A DNA stretch of 33,898 bases, taken from positions 1 to 33,898 of the forward strand of contig JAFGOO010000103.1 of NCBI GenBank assembly GCA_016926455.1, written 5' to 3'. Within the stretch, counting starts at the first letter, position 1. Each line of letters opens with the position of its first letter. The notes under the pieces are model-generated. The model saw nothing but the letters and a program-made list of their open reading frames with translations. It did not search any database and had not been told where the DNA came from. Positions 24,515-32,411 of this stretch are shown here, one piece after another. Origin of the DNA: Methanosarcinaceae archaeon. Lineage in GTDB: Archaea > Halobacteriota > Methanosarcinia > Methanosarcinales > Methanosarcinaceae. The translations under genes were made by a program, and so were the position numbers.

Positions 24515-24664
24515 TCACATCCTATTCTCTATTAGGCAAACATTTCCAGCATATTCTTTGTATTCCAAAGTTGTTCCTTTTTTCCATCCTTTCAGATCAG
24601 CTATACTTTTAGGTAGGGTAATGTGCAACCTTCCCTTAGATTCCTGGACTATAATTTTACTCAT
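24515..24664 (-). CDS. AbrB/SpoVT-like DNA-binding protein, 49 aa
   Basis: This 49-aa protein reads from the ATG at 24664 and is nearly all AbrB-type domain: SKIIVQESKGRLHITLPKSI, ADLKGWKKGTTLEY and a final strand NVCLIEN. The LPKSIADLKGWKKGT core matches the swapped-hairpin consensus. It is encoded opposite to the other element genes and lies just inside attR, so it may act as a lysogeny-type repressor or as the antitoxin of the small hydrophobic peptide that follows. It differs in sequence from the AbrB-like protein at 10560-10790. GGTAATATC precedes the start as a modest ribosome-binding site. Confidence 0.75.
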   Translation of the reverse strand: MSKIIVQESKGRLHITLPKSIADLKGWKKGTTLEYKEYAGNVCLIENRM

Positions 24665-24752
24665 GATATTACCTTATACTTAGAATATATGTACACCACA
24701 TACTAAGCATTAATAAAATAAAAGAATGATGGGTGACCTTAAAGTTACAATT

Positions 24753-24790
24753 ATGTACTTACCAACAACACTAAATAGAAACCATATATT
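24753..24790. other. attR: arm repeat plus core
   Basis: The inverted arm ATGTACTTACCAACAA (24753-24768) is followed by 13 nt and the core CCATATATT (24782-24790). The host frame continues to the right of the core. In the excised circle the two arms would face each other at 13 and 11 nt from a single core. Confidence 0.75.
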
Positions 24791-24950
24791 CATATGATAA
24801 TATTGCCAGAAAAATGAAATAATAGGCAAAAAGCCCTGTTATCCGTTCTATCATTCTTAGAAGTTCTTCTCTTCCTAGAAAAAGAGTGAACAATATTATC
24901 AAAGTAGTGATAATCAATGGAATGATGATGTACAAGCGAGTATTTTTCAT
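24782..24950 (-). pseudogene. N-terminal part of the split ferric-reductase-like gene
   Basis: From the ATG at 24950 the frame encodes a first membrane helix (LYIIIPLIITTLIILFTLFL), a short loop and a second hydrophobic stretch (GLFAYYFIFLAILSYEYM) up to the attachment core. It then runs into element DNA and stops after 3 codons at 24771. The missing rest lies at 8669-9090. AAAGGGGG upstream serves as the ribosome-binding site. The truncated 59-aa product may still be made but should lack the haem histidines. Confidence 0.82.
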
Positions 24951-25004
24951 AGGACATAAACCCCCTTTAATAATTAGCCTTTATTGATAATAAAGTAAAG
25001 GTAC

Positions 25005-25166
25005 TTGAATTTAATACGTGGAGATTTTGATTTCTTTAATATTGTGGAAGAAGACCGCGAAATTACCGTATCAAGAGCCGTTTTTGAACTAGCATCACGA
25101 GGTAGTATCAGGACACAAACCTTTACTGCAATACCAATTGACAAGTTCATCGAATCACTCGAATAA
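25005..25166 (+). CDS. Possible 53-aa protein or C-terminal gene remnant
   Basis: A frame starting with TTG encodes RGDFDFFNIVEEDREITVSR and ends FTAIPIDKFIESLE. The composition (acidic, with Ile/Phe/Glu alternation) looks coding and is more plausible than the overlapping minus-strand frame. AAAGG lies 4 nt upstream. It may be a remnant whose front was lost. No family recognised. Confidence 0.35.
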   Translation: MNLIRGDFDFFNIVEEDREITVSRAVFELASRGSIRTQTFTAIPIDKFIESLE

Positions 25167-25250
25167 GAGAATCTAATTATAGGGAATGGATTTACTAGCA
25201 CAGTTCAATTAATTTGAAAAATCAGAAAAAAACAGTTTTCTAGATCCTTC

Positions 25251-25907
25251 TCATTTTCCTGAAAAATCCAAATCAAGCAAATATTTTATCAGGATTTCAT
25301 GATTATTAATGATCAGGTCTGCAGATTTGAGTTTTGATTTATCGATATAGACCGGAACAGCAACACAGTACAATCCAGCCCTTTTTGCAGATTCAACACC
25401 CATCACTGCATTTTCAATAACGATACATTCGCTTTTATCTATATCTAGCATCTCGAGGGCTTTAAGAAAGGGGTCCGGAGCAGGTTTTCCTTTAGTTATA
25501 TCCTCACCTGTAATGACCACATCAAAAGTATGGGGGAACATCTTACCAATTATATTATGCACAATGTTCCTGTCAGAGCCGGAAACTACGGCAAGTAGGA
25601 ACCTCTTCTTTAGTATAGCAAGGCATTCAGGCATTTCCTCAAAAGTCTTTAGTTCAGAAATCCTATTAAATTCCTCCCTGTACATAAGCACAATTTCCTC
25701 AGGGTCAAAAGTTTTGGAGGTGGGCTGGCCTTTTTCTAGAAGGTATCGAACTATCTCTATGGTCTGAGAACCTTCCAAATCATAGATATCCTGTTTATCC
25801 ATCTTAACTCCGATGGAATCAAAAACATTCTTTATGGAGGTGGCATGATAGGGCATAGAATCCACAAGCACACCATCCATATCGAAGATCAATGCCTTCA
25901 ATGGCAT
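25251..25907 (-). CDS. HAD-superfamily phosphatase (beta-phosphoglucomutase/phosphoglycolate-phosphatase type)
   Basis: This 218-aa protein has the HAD motifs in order: FDMDGVLVDSMPYH (motif I, nucleophile first Asp), VVSGSD (motif II), KGKPAPDPF with the motif III lysine, and VIENAVMGVESAKRAG. In motif IV the usual acidic pair is represented only by the E of IEN, where many relatives have ED; activity is still likely. A cap domain spans about residues 15-80. The substrate is unknown. The ATG at 25907 is chosen because GAGGGG lies 7 nt upstream; an ATG at 25925 would add six residues. It is a single gene divergent from the acyl-CoA synthetase gene. Confidence 0.88.
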   Translation of the reverse strand: MPLKALIFDMDGVLVDSMPYHATSIKNVFDSIGVKMDKQDIYDLEGSQTIEIVRYLLEKGQPTSKTFDPEEIVLMYREEFNRISELKTFEEMPECLAILKKRFLLAVVSGSDRNIVHNIIGKMFPHTFDVVITGEDITKGKPAPDPFLKALEMLDIDKSECIVIENAVMGVESAKRAGLYCVAVPVYIDKSKLKSADLIINNHEILIKYLLDLDFSGK

Positions 25908-26082
25908 TTCAGTTCCCCTCTTCAAACCTTGGCCTCTTGAAATATGATTTCTTTTATATCTTCAGTCATAAAAAACACATTGCCTCTATAAAACAATCTA
26001 TCGGTTTACTTAATTAATCTGTCCCTAATGTTTGTTCAGATACTCCCACAGTTTAGACTCAACAGGCAGTATCCCAAAATTG

Positions 26083-26149
26083 CTTTTATAAAAACTTCAA
26101 AAATACATTAAATAACATTAAAATACATTGAAAACATTTAGCAAGAAAT
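26083..26149 (+). promoter_or_regulatory. Promoter with four helically phased ACATT repeats
   Basis: TTTTATAAAA at about 26083-26092 is TATA-like. ACATT then recurs at 26105, 26115, 26125 and 26134, at 10-, 10- and 9-bp intervals, with the first three followed by AA or GAA. The repeats cover the expected transcript start. Because the downstream protein starts with a DNA-binding domain, they may be its own operator. Confidence 0.5.
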
Positions 26150-28012
26150 ATGACAGCACAAAAAGAACATTATATGACACCACACGAAGTGGCTAAGAGA
26201 CTTAATGTGGAAACAAGGACTATCCATAAATGGCTTCGCGATGGAACAATGGATGGATTAAAGGTTGGGAGGCTCTGGAGAATCCCCAAATCCCAGCTTG
26301 AAAGTATAGAAAAAGAAAACAACTACCAAAAAATTCATCCCCCTTTAAACGGGAATGAACTTTCCAGAAATATGAGCAATTACGATAAAACCAGGAAAAT
26401 CTGGACAAACGAGGTACCTGAATATTTCAATTTTGGATATGATGTAATTGATGCCTGGGCAAAGGAAGATCGCAACAAACTTGCAATGATCTGGGTCAAT
26501 CAACATGGTGAAGAAAAGAAGTACACCTTCAGGGACCTGATGAAATACTCCAACCAAGCAGCAAATATTCTTCTCAAATACGGAATTAACAAAGGAGATA
26601 GAGTAATCATAATGCTTAACCGGGTGCCTGAATGGTGGGTCTTTGTAATTGCATTGATCAAACTTGGTGCTGTTGTGTGCCCATGTCCAACGCTTCTCAC
26701 CCCAAGTGATCTTCAGTACAGGGTCAATCAAGGTAAGTTCAAGATGATAATAACTGACATAGAAAATACCTACAAGGTTGAAGAGGTATGTGCATATTGT
26801 TCTTCACTTACATCACGGATGGTCGTTGATGGTGAACTGGATGGATGGGCAAGCTACCCATACGAACTTCTGTATCCTGCTCCAGTGTCTCATCATTCGG
26901 TTTCCATGCCTGCATTAACCCGTTCAACTGATCCAATGCTTATTTACTTTACTTCAGGAACAACAGGCAAAGCTAAAATGGCACTTCATGACAACAGTTA
27001 TCCGTTGGGCCATAAAGTAACTGCACAACTCTGGCAGGATATAACAGAAAACGACCTTCATTTTACTTTTTCTGATACCGGATGGGCAAAATGTGCATGG
27101 GGTAAAATATTCGGTCAATGGATTGCAGGTTCATGCCTTCTGATATACGATACACGTGGAAAGTTCAAGGCAACAGAAATACTTCCACTTATTGAAAAAT
27201 ATGAAGTAACAACATTCTGTTGTCCTCCGACCGTCTACAGGATGCTTATTCTTGCAGATTTGAGCAAGTTCGACTTAACACAGCTCAGACATTGCTGTAG
27301 TGCAGGCGAACCATTAAACCCAGAAGTAATAAAAGTATGGAGAGAAGGTACAAATCTTACAATCTATGAAGGATACGGGCAGACAGAAACATGTTGTGCA
27401 ATTGCATCATTTGCATGTATGGAAAACAAACCGGGTTCAATGGGGAAGCCATCTCCAGGATGGAACATTGAACTTCACGATGATAATGGAAAACCTGTAA
27501 AAACGTTAGAAGAGGGCAGGATTGCAATTTCACTTAATCCACGACCAGTTGGACTTCTTGTAGGGTATCTCAATGATGACGAAGAAAATGCGAAATCGTT
27601 CCAGAACGGTTTCTATTACACTGGAGACAAGGCATACATGGACGAAGATGGATACTTCTGGTTTGTTGGCCGTAATGATGATGTCATCAAAAGTTCAGGA
27701 TACCGTATCGGACCTTTTGAAGTGGAAAGTGCGCTCCTTGAACACCCTGCTGTGCAGGAATCCGCTGTAATTGGATCACCGGATAATATCCGAGGTATGA
27801 TTGTCAAGGCATTTGTGGTATTGAATGAAGGTTGTGAAGCTTCGGATTCATTAGTAAAAGAGCTTCAAAATCATGTGAAGAACACAACAGCACCATATAA
27901 ATATCCACGTTCTATTGAGTTTGTAGAAGAACTACCCAAGACAATTGGAGGCAAGATTAAACGCAAAGATCTTCGCGACATGGAAATTGATAAATTAAAA
28001 AAAGGTGCTTGA
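26150..28012 (+). CDS. Acyl-CoA synthetase with N-terminal helix-turn-helix domain
   Basis: This 620-aa fusion begins with an excisionase/MerR-type DNA-binding domain at residues 8-57 (MTPHEVAKRLNVETRTIHKW ... KVGRLWRIPKSQLES). A complete AMP-forming acyl-CoA synthetase follows: motif YFTSGTTGKAKM (about 264-275), EGYGQTE (about 404-410), YYTGDKAYMDEDGYFWFVGR (about 486) and the C-terminal catalytic lysine in TIGGKIKRKD (about 600). The enzyme activates acetate or a medium-chain fatty acid via an acyl-adenylate; the sequence near WWVFVIALIKLGAV and the length fit the medium-chain (MACS) branch. The fused DNA-binding domain is unusual and suggests self-regulation linked to acyl-CoA or AMP. The ATG at 26174 is an alternative start that would keep the helix-turn-helix domain. 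Confidence 0.88.
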   Translation: MTAQKEHYMTPHEVAKRLNVETRTIHKWLRDGTMDGLKVGRLWRIPKSQLESIEKENNYQKIHPPLNGNELSRNMSNYDKTRKIWTNEVPEYFNFGYDVIDAWAKEDRNKLAMIWVNQHGEEKKYTFRDLMKYSNQAANILLKYGINKGDRVIIMLNRVPEWWVFVIALIKLGAVVCPCPTLLTPSDLQYRVNQGKFKMIITDIENTYKVEEVCAYCSSLTSRMVVDGELDGWASYPYELLYPAPVSHHSVSMPALTRSTDPMLIYFTSGTTGKAKMALHDNSYPLGHKVTAQLWQDITENDLHFTFSDTGWAKCAWGKIFGQWIAGSCLLIYDTRGKFKATEILPLIEKYEVTTFCCPPTVYRMLILADLSKFDLTQLRHCCSAGEPLNPEVIKVWREGTNLTIYEGYGQTETCCAIASFACMENKPGSMGKPSPGWNIELHDDNGKPVKTLEEGRIAISLNPRPVGLLVGYLNDDEENAKSFQNGFYYTGDKAYMDEDGYFWFVGRNDDVIKSSGYRIGPFEVESALLEHPAVQESAVIGSPDNIRGMIVKAFVVLNEGCEASDSLVKELQNHVKNTTAPYKYPRSIEFVEELPKTIGGKIKRKDLRDMEIDKLKKGA

Positions 28013-28030
28013 TCAATATATTTTTTAGGA

Positions 28031-28057
28031 GCGGGTAAAGGCTAATCCCCGCTTTTT
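28031..28057 (+). terminator. Hairpin-plus-T terminator after the acyl-CoA synthetase gene
   Basis: GCGGG (28031-28035) pairs with CCCGC (28048-28052), followed by TTTTT. It lies 19 nt after the stop codon. Confidence 0.6.
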
Positions 28058-28163
28058 CAAAGGTTGGATACAGCCCTTTAATATCCTCAAAACCATTAAT
28101 ATCCGTATATATTTAATATATATTCTGAGATTGGGGCTAAAATCTCTTCGTAAAATTGATAGA

Positions 28164-28261
28164 ACCCTATCACTTGAGTGATGGGAGTAATTACAATGGT
28201 GGGTTAAAGGGGCTAAAAACCCACTCTATTTATTTCTTGGATAAATTGAAAGATTTAAATA
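28164..28261 (+). promoter_or_regulatory. Two hairpins and promoter upstream of sufC
   Basis: ATCACT-TG-AGTGAT, extended by CC/GG, forms a dyad at about 28164-28184. GTGGGTT (28199-28205) pairs with AACCCAC (28218-28224). The BRE/TATA-like GAAAGATTTAAATAA follows at about 28248-28261. The first two may be a terminator from upstream or binding sites for an iron- or redox-responsive regulator of the suf operon. Confidence 0.45.
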
Positions 28262-28298
28262 ACACAACTCTTCTCCTTTCAGTCAAAGGAGGAAGTTT

Positions 28299-29045
28299 AT
28301 GCTGGAGATAAACAATCTGTCAGTTGAGGTTGGGGGCAAGAGGATACTAACCAACATTAACCTGCGTGTAGAAATGGGTTACACTCATGTGCTGTTTGGA
28401 CCAAACGGGGCAGGCAAATCCGCACTTCTGATGACGATAATGGGATTTTCTGGTTACAATGCTGTAGAAGGGGAAATAATCTTCAAGGGAGAAGATATCA
28501 CCCATATGCCTGTGAATGAAAGGGCAAAGTTAGGAATTGGCGTCATGACACAGAGACCGCCGAATATGACGGGCATAAAGCTTGGTGAATTTGTAAAGCT
28601 GGTGTCCAAAAAAAATATTAATCCTGAGGAACTTGCCAAACCCCTTGACATGATCCGTTTCCTTGACAGGGATATAAATGTTGGTTTTTCCGGGGGTGAG
28701 ATAAAGAGGTCCGAACTTCTGCAGTTAGCCGCCCAGAAACCAGATCTCTACCTTCTTGATGAGCCGGAGTCCGGCGTGGACCTTGTGAGCATCGAGCAGA
28801 TAGGGTCCACTATAAAAAAACTGCTCTTCGGAGATGCAACATGTGCCGGGGAACGCCGCAAAAAAGGGAAATCTGCCTTGATAATTACGCACACTGGACA
28901 GATACTTGACTATGTGGAGGCAGATAAGGGCTATGTGCTTTCCAATGGTATGATGTTGTGTACCGGCAACCCGCGCGAACTTCTGAATCAGATAAAATCA
29001 AAGGGTTATAAGGGATGTATCAGATGCAATCGAGAAATGAGTTAA
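28299..29045 (+). CDS. sufC: Iron-sulfur cluster assembly ATPase SufC
   Basis: This 248-aa ABC ATPase is of the Suf type: Walker A GPNGAGKSA, signature FSGGEIKRSELLQ and Walker B LYLLDEPESGVD, the DEPxSGxD run being characteristic of SufC. It powers the SufB/D scaffold in Fe-S cluster assembly in the cytoplasm. The ribosome-binding site AAAGGAGG is 6 nt from the ATG. It overlaps sufB by 22 nt and is co-transcribed with it, forming the minimal archaeal SufBC system. Methanogens use many Fe-S proteins, which fits. Confidence 0.94.
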   Translation: MLEINNLSVEVGGKRILTNINLRVEMGYTHVLFGPNGAGKSALLMTIMGFSGYNAVEGEIIFKGEDITHMPVNERAKLGIGVMTQRPPNMTGIKLGEFVKLVSKKNINPEELAKPLDMIRFLDRDINVGFSGGEIKRSELLQLAAQKPDLYLLDEPESGVDLVSIEQIGSTIKKLLFGDATCAGERRKKGKSALIITHTGQILDYVEADKGYVLSNGMMLCTGNPRELLNQIKSKGYKGCIRCNREMS

Positions 29046-30247
29046 AGAAGAGAGCAGAAAGTGCAATCAAAAAAAGTGCTGCTTATGGTGAGGATTTCGA
29101 TCTTGATACGCTTGGAATCGCTTCAACTGAGATAGCGACCAGTGAGAACCTTCAAGACCTAGATACAGAAACCAAGAAAAAACTTCTGAATGTTGGTGTG
29201 GTTCCGAGCGGAGAGGGAAGGGTGGGGAGCTTTTTGATGCTGGATAATGCGATATCGCATAAATCGCTCTATGACAGTAGTTTAGAACTGATGTCAACTC
29301 ACGAAGCAATGGAAAAGTACTATTGGCTCAAGGACTACTCATGGAAACTAGTGGCTGTGGACACTGATAAATATACGGCAACAAGTTATCTCGAAAATGC
29401 CAATGGTTATTTTATCCGTGCACCTGCCGGTCAAAAAGCAAAATTGCCGGTCCAGACCTGCTTGCTTCTCGGAAGCAGGAATGTTTCCCAGACCGTTCAT
29501 AATATTATAATCGTTGAAGAGGGAGCAGAACTTGACGTCATCACAGGCTGTGCCACAAAAAACGGAATAGAAAAAGCAATGCATCTTGGAATATCTGAAA
29601 TGTACGTAAAAAAAGGTGCAACCCTTAACTTTACCATGATACATAACTGGGCAGAGCAAGTGGGAGTACGACCTCGGACTGTGGTGCATCTTGAAGAGGG
29701 TGCTACTTTCATCAGCAATTACATCAGCCTTAAGCCAGTAAGGTCGATCCAGAGCTATCCCACGGTTAAGCTGGAAGGCAGGGGAGCGGTCACAAGACTC
29801 AGTACCATCGCTGTTGCACACCCCGGATCGGAACTTGATCTTGGCAGCAGAGCAGTATTCAATGCACCTGACACAAGGGCAGAGCTAATTTCAAGGACTA
29901 TCACCACCGGCGGGAAGATAATAGCCAGAGGGGAAATGATAGGTAATGCAATTAATGCGAAGGGGCACCTTGAATGCAGAGGTCTTGTTTTGAGTAACGA
30001 AGGGATGCAGCGTGCAATCCCAATTCTGGAAGCAAATGTTGAGGACATCGAACTGACCCATGAGGCTGCAGTTGGGAAAATAGCACGTGATCAAGTGGAG
30101 TACCTAATGGCAAGGGGTCTTAGCGAGGACGAAGCTGTTGGAATGATAGTACGTGGGTTCCTCGACTTTGGTATGCGTGGCATCCCTGAAGAGCTAAAAG
30201 ATGATATCGATAAGACGATTTCACAGATCGGTATGAAGGCAATGTAG
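29024..30247 (+). CDS. sufB: Iron-sulfur cluster scaffold SufB/SufD-family protein
   Basis: This protein of about 407 aa has the right-handed beta-helix core of the SufB/SufD family: HNIIIVEEGAELDVITGCAT, VRPRTVVHLEEGATFISNYI, then QRAIPILEANVEDIELTHEA near the end. The final helix (RGLSEDEAVGMIVRGFLD) is the conserved C-terminal signature. It forms the Fe-S scaffold with SufC. The ATG at 29024 is preferred over that at 29015, since AAGGG lies 9 nt upstream of the former and directly abuts the latter. Archaeal homologues combine SufB and SufD features, so the exact letter is uncertain. Confidence 0.92.
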   Translation: MQSRNELKKRAESAIKKSAAYGEDFDLDTLGIASTEIATSENLQDLDTETKKKLLNVGVVPSGEGRVGSFLMLDNAISHKSLYDSSLELMSTHEAMEKYYWLKDYSWKLVAVDTDKYTATSYLENANGYFIRAPAGQKAKLPVQTCLLLGSRNVSQTVHNIIIVEEGAELDVITGCATKNGIEKAMHLGISEMYVKKGATLNFTMIHNWAEQVGVRPRTVVHLEEGATFISNYISLKPVRSIQSYPTVKLEGRGAVTRLSTIAVAHPGSELDLGSRAVFNAPDTRAELISRTITTGGKIIARGEMIGNAINAKGHLECRGLVLSNEGMQRAIPILEANVEDIELTHEAAVGKIARDQVEYLMARGLSEDEAVGMIVRGFLDFGMRGIPEELKDDIDKTISQIGMKAM

Positions 30248-30361
30248 AAGACTTTTGTGATGGATTGTATTAGCATCAAACAACTGTTATATATGAGAAT
30301 ATTAATATGCAATATAAACAAAGATATTAATTTTAATAACAATATATATTGGTGTGAATAA

Positions 30362-31216
30362 ATGAACCATAAAACAATTGCCATTTTTCTGGCAGTTATG
30401 ATGTTGATGTCAATTTTGCCAATTTTCTTTAGCGGCTCTTCGAAATATTCAAACGAGGATGAATCTTCTGTTCCACTCAGTGCACCGGGATTTGATACAA
30501 TTGCTGGAAGTCATGTGAGCCATGAATTAAATTCAATTGCAGATGGTTTGTCCATTGCTCCGCAGGGTGTTTCCTCTGCACATTATCTCGATGTTTCAAG
30601 AATCAACGGCACTCCCCTTGAATCTCTTCTTGCCAATTTGATACCCCCGTATGAGATGTATAATGCCAAGGTAAGTAAAACATTTTATGCGGATTACACT
30701 AACGAACAGTCCTGGTTTCAACTGCATACGATCTCTCCAGAGATAATTGCCTTTGACTACTGGGTATCCCCAACACCTTACAATGGATACCAGTTTTTGG
30801 TTCGTATTACTAACGATTACAGGATAGGTAATGTAGTTGGAACTCCCATGATGTATGGTCCACAGAAAAATGTAGAGAGCGTAATTGATGTCTTATCAGG
30901 AAATGTTAAAAAATCCAGTGACTTTGATCATATACTAAGCTATGTGGAGATGGGAGCTGAATTTCAGCGTGTAGATTCAATTACAGACGGTTTTGCAGAC
31001 CAGTTTTACGTGGATTTGAAGAAACTCGCAGATGGACGATATTCCAGAACGGTGGTCTATCTGAATCCAAGTAACAGTACACTCGAAAACATTACAAAGC
31101 TTCAGGCAAACAGCACAGAGCGAGGAATCATATACGATGTAACCACTGATGGCGATATAACAAAAGTGGAAATAACATCTGATGTAATGAGTGTTATCTC
31201 TGAATCATGGGTTTGA
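30362..31216 (+). CDS. Exported or membrane-anchored protein of unknown function
   Basis: This 284-aa protein has an N-terminal hydrophobic segment (IAIFLAVMMLMSILPIFFSG, residues about 7-26) acting as signal anchor. The mature part is mixed alpha/beta, with segments such as LESLLANLIPPYEMYNAKVS and YGPQKNVESVIDVLSG. No lipobox cysteine follows the hydrophobic segment. I do not recognise a named family. The ribosome-binding site is weak (GGTG). It stands between suf and the E1-like gene, with its own TATA-like region upstream (AACAATATATATTGG). Confidence 0.8.
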   Translation: MNHKTIAIFLAVMMLMSILPIFFSGSSKYSNEDESSVPLSAPGFDTIAGSHVSHELNSIADGLSIAPQGVSSAHYLDVSRINGTPLESLLANLIPPYEMYNAKVSKTFYADYTNEQSWFQLHTISPEIIAFDYWVSPTPYNGYQFLVRITNDYRIGNVVGTPMMYGPQKNVESVIDVLSGNVKKSSDFDHILSYVEMGAEFQRVDSITDGFADQFYVDLKKLADGRYSRTVVYLNPSNSTLENITKLQANSTERGIIYDVTTDGDITKVEITSDVMSVISESWV

Positions 31217-31278
31217 GATCTGTAAATCTCAAGTCATGGTTTCTTCAAATATAGTAAAATAAACCAGGATGGATTATA

Positions 31279-32067
31279 ATGACAGGTGGACTTAACGATG
31301 AACAGAGACGTCGCTATGCCAGACACATTGTTCTGCCTGATATTGGCGAGGATGGACAAATAAAGTTGTTGGGTTCTAGTGTTCTCTGTATAGGTGCGGG
31401 AGGATTGGGGTCACCTGTAATCCAGTATCTTGCAGCAGCTGGCGTTGGGACGCTAGGAATCGCAGATGATGATATTGTGGACTTTAGCAATCTCCAGAGG
31501 CAGGTGATACATGCTGGTAATCTGGATTTGCTAAAAGTAGAGTCTGCAGCAGAGTTTGTGAGAAAACTGAATACTGATGTTACTGTTAAGACTTATGAAG
31601 ACCGGATAACCCCTGATAATATAATGGATATAATCACGGATTATGACATGGTGGTGGATGCATCCGATAATTTCGCAACCCGTTATCTTATGAACGATGC
31701 TTGCGTACTTGCAGGCAAGCCGCTTGCGCATGGCAGTATATTTCAGTTCGAAGGGCAGGTAATGACAATTCTTCCCCATGAAGGCCCATGCTACAGGTGC
31801 CTTTTCGAAAAGGCGCCACCTCCAGAAATGACTAGAACATGCCAGGAAGCAGGTGTGATTGGAGTACTTCCCGGGGTCATTGGTGTGATCCAGGCAACAG
31901 AGGTAATCAAATATCTCATTGGAATTGGTGAATTACTCGCAGGGCGCATGATATACTATGATGCACTGAAGATGACGTTCGATGAGATAAGTATTAAGAA
32001 GAACCCAAATTGCCCGCTATGCGGCGAGGATCCAAGAATTACATTCATTGAATCCAATAAATATTAA
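31279..32067 (+). CDS. MoeB/ThiF/UbaA-type E1-like adenylyltransferase
   Basis: This 262-aa protein adenylates the C-terminal glycine of a ubiquitin-like sulfur carrier (MoaD, ThiS or SAMP type). It has the nucleotide loop GAGGLGSP (39-46), the DFSNLQRQ motif, DASDNFATR, the catalytic Cys188 (TRTCQEAG), and two CxxC zinc pairs (C171/C174 and C245/C248). No rhodanese domain is present. In archaea a single such enzyme often serves molybdopterin, thiamine and tRNA thiolation, so no specific symbol is given. No sulfur-carrier gene lies nearby in this window. Confidence 0.92.
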   Translation: MTGGLNDEQRRRYARHIVLPDIGEDGQIKLLGSSVLCIGAGGLGSPVIQYLAAAGVGTLGIADDDIVDFSNLQRQVIHAGNLDLLKVESAAEFVRKLNTDVTVKTYEDRITPDNIMDIITDYDMVVDASDNFATRYLMNDACVLAGKPLAHGSIFQFEGQVMTILPHEGPCYRCLFEKAPPPEMTRTCQEAGVIGVLPGVIGVIQATEVIKYLIGIGELLAGRMIYYDALKMTFDEISIKKNPNCPLCGEDPRITFIESNKY

Positions 32068-32136
32068 ATTTAAATTGTGATGTCGGATCTGGATGACAGC
32101 ATAAATGGCAATCAACCCAAAGGTTTATCAATTATC

Positions 32137-32156
32137 GTGCAATATGGATGTTGCAC
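32137..32156. other. Small inverted repeat before tRNA-Val
   Basis: GTGCAA and TTGCAC flank an 8-nt loop, 19 nt before the tRNA. It could end the E1-like gene's transcript or be part of the tRNA leader. Confidence 0.3.
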
Positions 32157-32174
32157 TTAATTGGAAGGTTAGGA

Positions 32175-32248
32175 GGGCCCGTGGTCTAGCTGGTTATGAC
32201 GTCGCCTTGACATGGCGGAGGTCCTGAGTTCGAATCTCAGCGGGCCCA
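32175..32248 (+). tRNA. tRNA-Val (GAC)
   Basis: The acceptor stem GGGCCCG pairs with CGGGCCC. The anticodon stem TCGCC/GGCGG (one G-T pair) encloses loop TTGACAT with anticodon GAC. The T-arm is CTGAG-TTCGAAT-CTCAG. The discriminator is A and no CCA is encoded. Confidence 0.95.
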
Positions 32249-32322
32249 TTTTCAAAAAATGAACAGTATTCGATACATTTAAATCAAGATACTACAATTT
32301 AGGTGCAAAACGTGCTCTTCGT

Positions 32323-32398
32323 GCCCAGGTAGCTCAGTTGGGAGAGCGCTGCCCTGAAGAGGCAGTTGTCCCCGGTTCAAGTCCGGGTCTGGGCACCA
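32323..32398 (+). tRNA. tRNA-Phe (GAA), CCA encoded
   Basis: The acceptor stem GCCCAGG pairs with TCTGGGC. The anticodon stem CTGCC/GGCAG encloses CTGAAGA with anticodon GAA. The T-arm loop is TTCAAGT. Discriminator A is followed by CCA in the DNA, unlike the two neighbouring tRNAs. CATTTAAAT upstream (about 32277) is TATA-like. Confidence 0.95.
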
Positions 32399-32411
32399 AA
32401 ATAAAAGAAGC

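Larger units (their letters stand above)
9082..24790. mobile_element. Integrated virus- or plasmid-like element, 15.7 kb core to core
   Basis: The element is bounded by direct copies of CCATATATT (9082-9090 and 24782-24790) that lie inside a split host gene. It has a tyrosine integrase beside the left core, DNA-binding regulators, a primase-helicase, and a long operon of membrane and surface proteins. Removing it reconstitutes an intact host reading frame, which fixes the borders closely. No terminase, portal, packaging ATPase, recognisable capsid protein or conjugation gene was found. I infer a membrane-enveloped virus or a vesicle-type plasmid. The integrity of all module genes suggests it is not a decayed remnant. 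Confidence 0.88.

Noticed and set aside
24974..25201. 75-aa minus-strand frame rich in serine and isoleucine
   Set aside because: It is a shadow of the more protein-like plus-strand frame at 25005-25166.
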